The translations under genes were made by a program, and so were the position numbers. Positions 6,234-13,409 of a DNA stretch of 25,136 nt are shown piece by piece. The notes below the pieces were generated by a model. That model worked only from the letters and a program-made list of their open reading frames with translations. It had not been told where the DNA came from and ran no database searches. Source of the stretch: CAVQGZ01 sp964356295 (GTDB lineage: Bacteria; Actinomycetota; Actinomycetes; Jiangellales; Jiangellaceae); NCBI GenBank assembly GCA_964356295.1, contig CAYHHE010000037.1, positions 1-25,136 on the forward strand, written 5' to 3'. Within the stretch, counting starts at the first letter, position 1. Every line of letters starts with the position of its first letter.

Positions 6234-6596
6234 TCAGTAGCAGAGCACGCGGTCGGCCTCGAAGGTGAGTTCGACAAGGCGCTTCGGTAGGACGAACTCC
6301 GCGGGCTTGCCCTCCAGGTCGGCTTCCACGAGCCCGCGCGCCTTGCTGGAAAGGCCGGAGACGTAGAAGCGGGCGCCGCCGGCGACGAGGGCGTCGAAGG
6401 ACTCCCGCAGCGCGCCCGTCCCGAGCCCGGTGAGAGAGTCCAGGACGGCCTCCCTTAGCAGCTGAACGGCCTCGACCACGAGGAAGATGCTGACCTGATG
6501 GCCATCCGTGAGCGCCTGCTTGGCTACCAGGAACCCCAGGGCTGCTTTAGTGGGGTTCTCTGGGCCCACGGTGACCTGGACGAGCAGATGTCCCAT
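6234..6596 (-). CDS. DsrE-like family protein
   Basis: A 120-residue cytosolic protein resembling the DsrE/DsrF-like fold: an N-terminal strand LLVQVTVGPENPTKAALGFLVAKQAL, then GHQVSIFLVVEAVQLL, GARFYVSGLSSKARG, and a closing ADRVLCY. Members of this superfamily serve in sulfur relay or as small-molecule-binding proteins; the single cysteine is the penultimate residue, not the canonical DsrE active-site position, so sulfur transfer is unproven. The ATG at 6596 has GGGAGGGAG upstream at good distance; a GTG two codons earlier would be too close to that site. The gene is divergent from the oxoprolinase-type gene and convergent with the 28-residue ORF. Confidence 0.75.
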   Translation of the reverse strand: MGHLLVQVTVGPENPTKAALGFLVAKQALTDGHQVSIFLVVEAVQLLREAVLDSLTGLGTGALRESFDALVAGGARFYVSGLSSKARGLVEADLEGKPAEFVLPKRLVELTFEADRVLCY

Positions 6597-6673
6597 CGCC
6601 ACTCCCTCCCGCCGTGCGACGAGTCTGCCAGCCGGGCGCTGGCGCGGGCAGCCGCGTGTGTCAACCTGCTCGC

Positions 6674-9600
6674 ATGAGCGGCGACCGGTGGGAGTTCTGG
6701 GTCGACCGCGGGGGGACCTTCACCGACATCGTCGCGCGACGACCGGACGGGTCGCTGGTCACCCACAAGCTCCTCTCGGAGAACCCCGGGCACTACCAGG
6801 ACGCCGCTGTCGCCGGGATCCGTGCCCTGCTGGGGATCGAGCCCACCTCGCCGGTGGAGGACAGCACGGTGCAGGCGGTACGGATGGGCACCACCGTGGC
6901 CACCAACGCCCTGCTGGAGCGCCGCGGCGAGCGCACGGCTCTGGTCATCACCGACGGGTTCACCGACGCCCTGCGCATCGGGTACCAGAACCGACCGCGA
7001 ATCTTCGACCGTCAGATACAGCTGCCGTCGCTGCTGCACGAGACGGTGGTGGCCTACGTGGAGCGGGTCAGCGCCGACGGTCAGGTCGTGACCGAACCCG
7101 ACCTGAGCCGGTTGCGCCGGGACCTGCAGCGTGTCTACGACGACGGCATCCGCTCGGTGGCGATCGTCTGCCTCCACGGGCACCTCCACCCCGAGCACGA
7201 GCGGCACGCAGCCCAGGTCGCCCGCGACGTGGGCTTCACGCAGGTGTCGGTTTCCAGCGAGGCCAGCCCGCTGATGAAGGTCGTCTCACGCGGCGACACC
7301 ACAGTCGCCGATGCCTACCTCTCGCCCGTGCTGGCCCGCTATGTCGACCACGTCGCGTCCGAGCTCGTCGGGGTGCGGCTGCTGTTCATGCAGTCCAACG
7401 GCGGCCTCGCCGAGGCCGGGCACTTCCGGGGCAAGGACGCCATCCTCTCCGGCCCGGCCGGTGGGATCGTCGGCATGGTGCGCATGAGCGCTCTCGCCGG
7501 CTACCGGAAGGTCATCGGTTTCGACATGGGCGGCACGTCCACCGACGTCTCGCACTACGCGGGAGAGCTCGAGCGGGTGTTCCACACCGAGGTCGCCGGA
7601 GTACGCCTGCGGGCACCCATGCTGTCCATCCACACTGTCGCCGCGGGCGGTGGGTCGGTTCTGCACTTCGACGGTAGCCGGTACCGGGTCGGGCCGGATT
7701 CCGCGGGGGCGGACCCGGGTCCTGCCTGCTACCGCAGGGGCGGGCCGCTCGCGGTCACCGACGCCAACGTCATGCTCGGCCGCATCCAGCCCGACCACTT
7801 CCCGACGGTCTTCGGCCCGCACGCCGACCAGCCGCTGGACGCCGAGGTCGTTCGGCAGGCGTTCGAGCGGCTGGCGAGCGAGATCGAGGACGCCACCGGC
7901 GACCGTCGGGGGCCGGAAGAGGTGGCGGAGGGTTTCCTGCGCATCGCTGTGGCGAACATGGCGAACGCCGTCAAGCGGATCTCCGTGCAGCAGGGGCACG
8001 ACGTCACCGAGTACGTGCTGACCACCTTCGGCGGTGCAGGGGGTCAGCACGCCTGTGCGGTCGCCGACGCGCTGGGCATCACTACCGTCCTCGTGCCGCC
8101 CATGGCAGGTGTCCTGTCCGCTCTGGGCATCGGCCTGGCCGACACCACCGCGATGCGGGAGCAGTCGGTCGAGGAGCGCCTCGACCTCGACCTCATGCCT
8201 GCGCTGCACCACCTGGAGGAACGACTGACCCAGGCCGCCGTGGCCGAGCTCTGCGAGGAGGACGTGCCGCCCGATCGGATCCACCACGTGGTCCACGCGC
8301 ATCTGCGCTACGAGGGAACCGACAGCGCGCTGGCGGTGCCCCTGACGACGCCGGAGCAGATGCGGCAGGGCTTCGAGCAGGCCTACCGGCGCACCTACTC
8401 CTTCCTCATGGACCGGCCCCTCGTTGTCGAGGCACTCGCGGTCGAGGCGACCGGGGTCACCGACCAACCCGACCTCAGCCACATCGACTCTCCGGAAGCC
8501 GCGAGCCAGCCGCGGCGGACAAGCACGGTACGCATGTGGTCCGGCGGCCAGTGGCGGCAGGTGCCTCTGTCGCACCGGGAAACCATGCCGGCGAATGCGA
8601 CCGTCACCGGCCCGGCGATCATCGCAGAACGGGACGCCACCACCGTCGTCGACGCCGGATGGGTCGCTCGCACCACCCCGGCCGGGCACCTCGAGCTGAC
8701 CCGCCGGAGCGCACCGCAAGGCTCAAGCGCCACGACAGATGTCGACCCGGTGATGCTGGAGGTGTTCAACAACCTCTTCATGTCCATCGCCGAGCAGATG
8801 GGCGCCCGGTTGGAGAGCACCGCCCAGTCGGTCAACATCAAGGAGCGGCTGGACTTCTCCTGCGCGCTGTTCGACCCGCAGGGCAACCTCATCGCGAACG
8901 CGCCACACATGCCGGTGCACCTCGGGTCGATGGGCACGTCCATCAAGGAGGTCCTGCGACGCAACCACGACACCATGCGTCCTGGGGACGTGTACGCCAT
9001 CAATGACCCCTACCACGGAGGCACCCATCTGCCCGACGTGACGGTCGTGACGCCGGTCTTCGGTGCCGCGCCGGGAGAGCCTGAGCCGGCGGTGCTCTTC
9101 TTCGTGGCCTCGCGCGGGCACCACGCCGAGATCGGCGGGCTCACCCCGGGGTCGATGCCCGCCTTCAGCCGCACGGTGCACGAGGAGGGAGTGCTGTTCG
9201 ACAACTGGCTGCTCGTCCGTGACGGTGTGCTGCGCGAGGACGAGACGGTGCGGCTGCTCACCCAGGCGCCCTACCCGTCGCGCAACCCCCTGACGAACCT
9301 GGCCGACCTGCGTGCTCAGGTCGCGGCCAACGAGAAGGGCGTTGCCGAGGTCACCGCGATGATCGAGCACTTCGGCCTGGACGTGGTTCAGGCGTACATG
9401 CGTCACGTCCAGGACAACGCCGAGGAGGCCGTTCGGCGCGTGATCGACGCCCTGGACGACGGCTCGTACGTCTACGAGATGGACAACGGGGCCCGCATCG
9501 CCGTCCAGGTGCGTGTCGACCGGGCGGCTCGGTCTGCGACCATCGACTTCTCCGGGACGTCGGCTGCGCTGGAGACCAACTTCAACGCCCCACGGTCAGT

Positions 9601-10285
9601 CGCCGACGCTGCTGTGCTCTACGTCTTCCGCACCCTCGTCGACGACGACATCCCGCTCAACGACGGCTGCCTGCGACCGTTGACGATCGTCGTGCCGGAG
9701 GGCTCCATGCTGGCACCGGAGTACCCGGCTGCCGTCGTCGCCGGCAACGTCGAGACGTCGCAGGCGGTGACCGGTGCCCTCTACGCCGCCCTGGGTGTCC
9801 AGGCCGAGGGGTCGGGGACGATGAACAACGTCACCTTCGGCAACGACTCCCACCAGTACTACGAGACGGTGGCCTCGGGGTCGGGTGCGGGGGACGGTTT
9901 CGCTGGTGCGCCCGTGGTGCAGACCCACATGACGAACTCGCGACTGACCGACCCCGAGGTTCTGGAGAGCCGGTTTCCGGTGCGGGTCGAGTCCTTCGCC
10001 GTCCGAGCGGGGAGCGGCGGCCGTGGCCGTTGGCCCGGCGGCGACGGCGGCGTGCGGCGGTTGCGGTTCCTCGAGCCGATGATCGTCAGCGTGGTGTCCG
10101 GGCACCGCCGGGTGGCCCCGTACGGGATGGCCGGCGGTGAGCCGGGTGCGCTGGGGCGAACGACCCTCGAGCGCGCTGACGGGAGCGTCGTGGCCCTGGG
10201 TAGCGCTGACAGCGTCGAGGTGGACGCGGGTGACGTCCTGGTCGTCGAGACCCCCGGAGGCGGTGGCTACGGGACCCGTACGTGA
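6674..10285 (+). CDS. Fused hydantoinase A/B, 5-oxoprolinase type
   Basis: Large cytosolic enzyme of 1203 residues joining HyuA and HyuB halves, the architecture and length of ATP-dependent 5-oxoprolinases, which open 5-oxo-L-proline to glutamate. The HyuA part starts DRGGTFTD (11-18), the first phosphate loop of the actin-like ATPase fold. GFDMGGTSTD (282-291) gives the second loop, and AAGGGS, GADPGPACYR and TFGGAGGQHA follow. The HyuB part begins near residue 690 with PVMLEVFNNLFMSIAEQMG and carries YHGGTHLPDV and ASRGHHAEIGG, whose Asp/His residues suit metal or substrate binding. It ends in the glycine-rich TPGGGGYG tail. The ATG at 6674 puts the catalytic loop close to the N-terminus, as in homologues, but lacks a clear ribosome site. 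The stop overlaps the PAP2 start (GTGA), so the two are coupled. Hydantoin or other cyclic amides remain possible substrates. Confidence 0.9.
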   Translation: MSGDRWEFWVDRGGTFTDIVARRPDGSLVTHKLLSENPGHYQDAAVAGIRALLGIEPTSPVEDSTVQAVRMGTTVATNALLERRGERTALVITDGFTDALRIGYQNRPRIFDRQIQLPSLLHETVVAYVERVSADGQVVTEPDLSRLRRDLQRVYDDGIRSVAIVCLHGHLHPEHERHAAQVARDVGFTQVSVSSEASPLMKVVSRGDTTVADAYLSPVLARYVDHVASELVGVRLLFMQSNGGLAEAGHFRGKDAILSGPAGGIVGMVRMSALAGYRKVIGFDMGGTSTDVSHYAGELERVFHTEVAGVRLRAPMLSIHTVAAGGGSVLHFDGSRYRVGPDSAGADPGPACYRRGGPLAVTDANVMLGRIQPDHFPTVFGPHADQPLDAEVVRQAFERLASEIEDATGDRRGPEEVAEGFLRIAVANMANAVKRISVQQGHDVTEYVLTTFGGAGGQHACAVADALGITTVLVPPMAGVLSALGIGLADTTAMREQSVEERLDLDLMPALHHLEERLTQAAVAELCEEDVPPDRIHHVVHAHLRYEGTDSALAVPLTTPEQMRQGFEQAYRRTYSFLMDRPLVVEALAVEATGVTDQPDLSHIDSPEAASQPRRTSTVRMWSGGQWRQVPLSHRETMPANATVTGPAIIAERDATTVVDAGWVARTTPAGHLELTRRSAPQGSSATTDVDPVMLEVFNNLFMSIAEQMGARLESTAQSVNIKERLDFSCALFDPQGNLIANAPHMPVHLGSMGTSIKEVLRRNHDTMRPGDVYAINDPYHGGTHLPDVTVVTPVFGAAPGEPEPAVLFFVASRGHHAEIGGLTPGSMPAFSRTVHEEGVLFDNWLLVRDGVLREDETVRLLTQAPYPSRNPLTNLADLRAQVAANEKGVAEVTAMIEHFGLDVVQAYMRHVQDNAEEAVRRVIDALDDGSYVYEMDNGARIAVQVRVDRAARSATIDFSGTSAALETNFNAPRSVADAAVLYVFRTLVDDDIPLNDGCLRPLTIVVPEGSMLAPEYPAAVVAGNVETSQAVTGALYAALGVQAEGSGTMNNVTFGNDSHQYYETVASGSGAGDGFAGAPVVQTHMTNSRLTDPEVLESRFPVRVESFAVRAGSGGRGRWPGGDGGVRRLRFLEPMIVSVVSGHRRVAPYGMAGGEPGALGRTTLERADGSVVALGSADSVEVDAGDVLVVETPGGGGYGTRT

Positions 10286-10941
10286 CTCGCCGGCTCGTCG
10301 GCTGGGCGCTGGCGTGCGCCGTCCTCTTCGGCGCCGTGCTGACTGTCGTCGTGCTGGAAAAAGGTCAGCTCGCTCGGGCCGACCTCGCACTGCTCGAACG
10401 CACGGTCGATGGCGCCCGGTCGTTTGGGTGGCTGCGCAGGATCGCCGAGGTGGCCACCTGGCTGGGCAGCGAGTGGTTCCTGCTCTCGGTGTGCGCGGTA
10501 TGCGCGGGTCTCCTGCTGCTGCGAGGTCACTGGGTGCCGGCCGTCTGGTTGACCGCCACGGCCTGGGGGAGTGTGCTGCTCAACACGGTGGTCAAGGCTG
10601 CGGTGCGCCGTGAGCGACCGGTGGACCTCGACGCTGCGCTGGACCCGACTGGGTGGTCGTTCCCGTCCGGGCACAGCCAGGGCGCCGTGGTGTGCTGGGT
10701 GGCCCTGATCCTGGTGCTGGGCGGCGGTGTGCTCGACCGCGTTCGAGCACGCCACGCCGCAGTCGTAGTGGTCGTCGCCGCAGCCGGAGTCGTCGGGTGG
10801 AGCAGAGTGGCCTTGGGAGCTCACTGGCCCAGCGACGTCCTGGGTGGGTGGCTGCTGGGCACCGCGTGGGTGTTGGCCAGCGTTGCTGTGCTCGACAGGG
10901 GCCGTCGGCACCAGCCCGCCGAGCCCGCCTCGCGGGCGTGA
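10282..10941 (+). CDS. PAP2-family membrane phosphatase
   Basis: Integral membrane phosphatase of 219 residues in the phosphatidic acid phosphatase type 2 family, which removes phosphate from lipids or isoprenyl diphosphates on the outer membrane face. All three catalytic motifs are intact: KxxxxxxRP (K105 to P113), PSGH (128-131), and SRx5Hx3D (S174-R175, H181, D185). An N-terminal helix (about 6-25) and four to five further hydrophobic spans surround them, with a basic C-terminal tail. The GTG start shares four bases with the stop of the oxoprolinase-type gene, a typical coupled junction, although no shared pathway is obvious. The substrate (phosphatidate, undecaprenyl diphosphate or other) cannot be chosen from sequence. 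Confidence 0.9.
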   Translation: MTRRLVGWALACAVLFGAVLTVVVLEKGQLARADLALLERTVDGARSFGWLRRIAEVATWLGSEWFLLSVCAVCAGLLLLRGHWVPAVWLTATAWGSVLLNTVVKAAVRRERPVDLDAALDPTGWSFPSGHSQGAVVCWVALILVLGGGVLDRVRARHAAVVVVVAAAGVVGWSRVALGAHWPSDVLGGWLLGTAWVLASVAVLDRGRRHQPAEPASRA

Positions 10942-11018
10942 CGCCGCTGCACCTTCACCCCGGGTGCTGCCACACTGGTCTGGTGGCGACTGGCCAGGGC
11001 AGGGACCAGCTCGGACCG

Positions 11019-11912
11019 ATGGAGCGTCTCACCCAGATCCTGGCGATGCTGTCCAACGCCCCGGCGCGCACGTTGGCTGCTGACCAGATCCTCGCCGCGG
11101 TGCACTTCGGTGCCGACACCCTCGAGGACCGGCGCGACCAGCTGCGTCGTGACGTCCGGCACCTGGAGTCGCTGGGCTGGGAGATTGCGAACATTGCCCC
11201 CACCGGGGAACCGGCCCGCTACCGCCTCGTCGCCGTCGACAACCGGCTCCGCGTGCAGTTCACCGCCGAGCAGCGGACCGAGCTGCTGCGAGCGGCGCTC
11301 GCGGCCGGACTGACCGACCTGGTCGACGACCTCGGCGGTGAGCACCGGGACGACGAGGGCCTGGCCGAGGAGGTCCAGGTGGTCACCCGCCGTGAGCCCG
11401 CCGCCCTGGCGCCGGCGCAGCGCGCGGTGGCCCAGCACTGCCTGCTGCACTTCCGCTACCGGGACAAGCAGCGCAGCGTGCACCCGCACGGCCTGCACGT
11501 GCGACCCGGGGGCTGGTACCTCGTGGGCAACGAGGACGGCGACGAGCAGTCCAAGACCTTCGTGGTGGCCCGGATGAGCGAGGTGGAGATCGGCGAGCCC
11601 GGCTCCGCAGGCGTCCCGGAGCGCGCGGCACGACCCCAGCTCGACCCGATCAGCTGGCTCGTCGACCCGGCGGTCGACGTCGTCGTCGTGACGACTCGGG
11701 ACCACCGTCCCCATGTGGAAGCCATGCTCGGACCGGCCACCGCGTCCGAGCAGAGCCCGGACGGGACGGTGCGGCTGACCATTCGGGTCACCCATCGAGC
11801 TGCGTTCCGTCGACGGCTCTACGAGCTCGGCAGCAGGGTGCGCCTGGTCGGCCCTCGCCAGATCCGGGACGACGTGCGCGACGAGCTGGCGGCCGTGGCG
11901 GGTGCGGACTGA
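11019..11912 (+). CDS. WYL-domain transcription regulator (PafB-like)
   Basis: DNA-binding regulator of 297 residues with a winged-helix N-terminus (MERLTQILAMLSNAPARTLAADQILAAV, then DRRDQLRRDVRHLESLGW, 1-54) and a WYL domain containing GGWYLVG (WYL at 166-168) and the downstream SKTFVVARMSEVEI strand. A C-terminal WCX-like portion follows. Tandem regulators of this kind include PafB/PafC, which activate the RecA-independent DNA damage response in mycobacteria. The open frame continues far upstream, but that part is a shadow of the PAP2 gene; GTG at 10983 is a possible alternative start, and the ATG at 11019 begins the recognisable MERL helix. AGGGA lies 13 bases upstream. Its TGA overlaps the next gene's ATG by one base, so the two are co-translated and probably act as a heterodimer. 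Confidence 0.8.
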   Translation: MERLTQILAMLSNAPARTLAADQILAAVHFGADTLEDRRDQLRRDVRHLESLGWEIANIAPTGEPARYRLVAVDNRLRVQFTAEQRTELLRAALAAGLTDLVDDLGGEHRDDEGLAEEVQVVTRREPAALAPAQRAVAQHCLLHFRYRDKQRSVHPHGLHVRPGGWYLVGNEDGDEQSKTFVVARMSEVEIGEPGSAGVPERAARPQLDPISWLVDPAVDVVVVTTRDHRPHVEAMLGPATASEQSPDGTVRLTIRVTHRAAFRRRLYELGSRVRLVGPRQIRDDVRDELAAVAGAD

Positions 11913-12889
11913 TGGCAGCGGCCCGCTACGCCCAACGTGTCCAGCGGCTGGCCCGCGTCTTCGGCATCCTCCTTCACCACCCGGACGGGCTCAGCCTCAC
12001 TGCCCTCGCGGACGAGACAGGTGTCGACGCTGACGACCTGCGTGCCGATCTCGTCGTGTTCATGAACCGTGACCTCCCGGTCGACAGCGACCTGGCCCTG
12101 ACTGCCGGGTTGGGGTTGGAGTTCATCGGACCGGACGGGGAGCAGACCGAGTCCAGGAACGCCGAACGGGTGCGCCTGACCAGTGCCTCGCCGTTGACGG
12201 AGCTCGGCTTGGAGTACCTCGGCGCCGACGTCCTCGGGCCGCTGTACCGCGCAGCTCGGGATCTGTCTGCGATCGAGCCGGGCAACGTCGTCCTCGCCGG
12301 CGCGCTCGAGCAGCTCACCGCGACACTGCTGGCAGGCATCGATGCCGGCACGCCCTACGGAGGCCCGTTCGCGGCGGCGCTGCGTCAGGCCGCGAAGGAC
12401 CGCCGGCGGGTGAGAATCGACTACTGGCGGGCATGGCGGCCGGGCATCAGTTCCCGGGTCATCGAGCCGTACCGAGTCGTGAGTACCCGTCGCGGCTTCG
12501 AGGTGGACGCTGGCCCGCCCGACGAGGCCGGCCAGATCAGGACCTTTCTGGTCAGCGGCATCCGTGAGCTGACGACGCTGGACGAGAGGTTCGAACGGCC
12601 CTCCGACGTCGCTGAGCGGATCGCGCGCTCGCGGACCCTCACCCCGGTCAGGCTCGTCGTTCCGCGCGACCGCTCCTGGGTGGTGGAGCGCTTCGCCGAA
12701 CGGGTCCGCGTCTCGCGCGCCGACGACGACCTCGAGGTCGTCGCGGACCTGCTGCCTCCCGTCGCCGACCGGCTCGGCCTGATCATGACCATCGCCGGAC
12801 CTGACGCCTTCGTCGTCGAACCCCGGGACCTGGAGAACGCCGGGGCTCTGCTCGCCCGGCGCCTGCTCGCCCACCACGGTCTGGACTAG
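11912..12889 (+). CDS. WYL-domain transcription regulator (PafC-like)
   Basis: Second regulator of the pair, 325 residues. The N-terminal helix-turn-helix region is QRLARVFGILLHHPDGLSL and ALADETGVDADDLRADLVVF (about 10-51). A long helical linker follows, then a WYL-type domain at about 155-215 (RVRIDYWRAW, RVIEPYRVVSTRRGFEVDAG, IRTFLVSGI). The WYL tripeptide itself is replaced by FEV here, while its partner keeps WYL, an asymmetry that may separate ligand-sensing from structural roles. The C-terminus (FVVEPRDLENAGALLARRLLAHHGL) matches the WCX end common to PafC-like proteins. The ATG overlaps the upstream stop (TGATG). In actinobacteria the classic pafBC pair lies with proteasome accessory and tat genes; none is visible here, so this may be a paralogous pair with other targets. 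Confidence 0.8.
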   Translation: MAAARYAQRVQRLARVFGILLHHPDGLSLTALADETGVDADDLRADLVVFMNRDLPVDSDLALTAGLGLEFIGPDGEQTESRNAERVRLTSASPLTELGLEYLGADVLGPLYRAARDLSAIEPGNVVLAGALEQLTATLLAGIDAGTPYGGPFAAALRQAAKDRRRVRIDYWRAWRPGISSRVIEPYRVVSTRRGFEVDAGPPDEAGQIRTFLVSGIRELTTLDERFERPSDVAERIARSRTLTPVRLVVPRDRSWVVERFAERVRVSRADDDLEVVADLLPPVADRLGLIMTIAGPDAFVVEPRDLENAGALLARRLLAHHGLD

Positions 12890-12895
12890 TCCAGA
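12880..12895. promoter_or_regulatory. 16-bp perfect palindrome
   Basis: TCTGGACTAGTCCAGA reads identically on both strands and spans the TAG stop codon of the PafC-like gene. It ends 20 bases before the -10 box of the thermonuclease gene, over the -35 region. A DNA operator is more likely than a terminator because a hairpin would have only six pairs and a four-base loop. Confidence 0.4.
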
Positions 12896-12915
12896 ACGAC
12901 GCGCCTCCCTGGCCG

Positions 12916-12921
12916 TACCCT
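12916..12921 (+). promoter_or_regulatory. Leaderless -10 box of the thermonuclease gene
   Basis: TACCCT matches TANNNT and ends six bases before the ATG, so transcription should begin at or beside the start codon. No Shine-Dalgarno sequence exists upstream, which agrees with leaderless translation. The -35 region is not recognisable. Confidence 0.45.
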
Positions 12922-12927
12922 GCCCTG

Positions 12928-13389
12928 ATGGTGCGCCCATCGACCTTCGGTGCGTGGTGCGTGGCGGTCTTCCTCGCGGCCGGGTGCGGCTCGCCGGGCA
13001 TGGACGACGGTGAGGTCGCCGGAGTCGTCACCGAGGTCATCGACGGCGACACGCTCGAGGTCGAGGGTGTCGGTCGGGTCCGCCTCATCGGCGTCGACAC
13101 CCCCGAGCGGGGCGAGTGCGGGTTCGACGCGGCATCACAGGCCTTGGCTGACCTGGTCGAGGGACGCTCGGTGGTCCTCCTCCCGGGTGCCGCCGACGAC
13201 GTCGACCGGTATGACCGGCTGCTGCGCTACGTGGAGGTCGACGGCGACGACGCCGGGCTGAACCTGATCGAGTCCGGGCTGGCAGTCTCCCGCTACGACT
13301 CCCGTGACGGCTACGGGGAGCACGAACGGGAGCAGGCGTACGTCACGGCGGACGAGAAGGCGTCGGTCGTCGCCGGTTGCCCGCGATGA
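12928..13389 (+). CDS. Thermonuclease-like (SNase) lipoprotein
   Basis: Secreted nuclease of 153 residues with the staphylococcal-nuclease OB fold. A hydrophobic leader ends in LAAGC with the lipidated cysteine at residue 20, so it is probably anchored outside the membrane. The catalytic pattern is complete: VIDGDT with the calcium-binding Asp, VRLIGVDTPE with Arg, Asp and Glu in the positions of nuclease R35, D40 and E43, and DRYDRLLRYV with the R87 equivalent. Extracellular DNA or RNA hydrolysis is the expected reaction. The gene seems to be transcribed from its own leaderless promoter beside a perfect palindrome. It converges on the potassium channel gene. Confidence 0.85.
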   Translation: MVRPSTFGAWCVAVFLAAGCGSPGMDDGEVAGVVTEVIDGDTLEVEGVGRVRLIGVDTPERGECGFDAASQALADLVEGRSVVLLPGAADDVDRYDRLLRYVEVDGDDAGLNLIESGLAVSRYDSRDGYGEHEREQAYVTADEKASVVAGCPR

Positions 13390-13409
13390 CCGCTCACGTG
13401 CCTGAGCGG
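13390..13409. terminator. Bidirectional terminator hairpin
   Basis: CCGCTCA and TGAGCGG form a perfect 7-bp stem with a six-base loop. The stem starts directly after the thermonuclease stop codon and contains the stop codon of the convergent channel gene, an ideal place for a shared terminator. A second inverted repeat (GGCCGC/GCGGCC) adjoins at 13408-13421. Confidence 0.6.
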
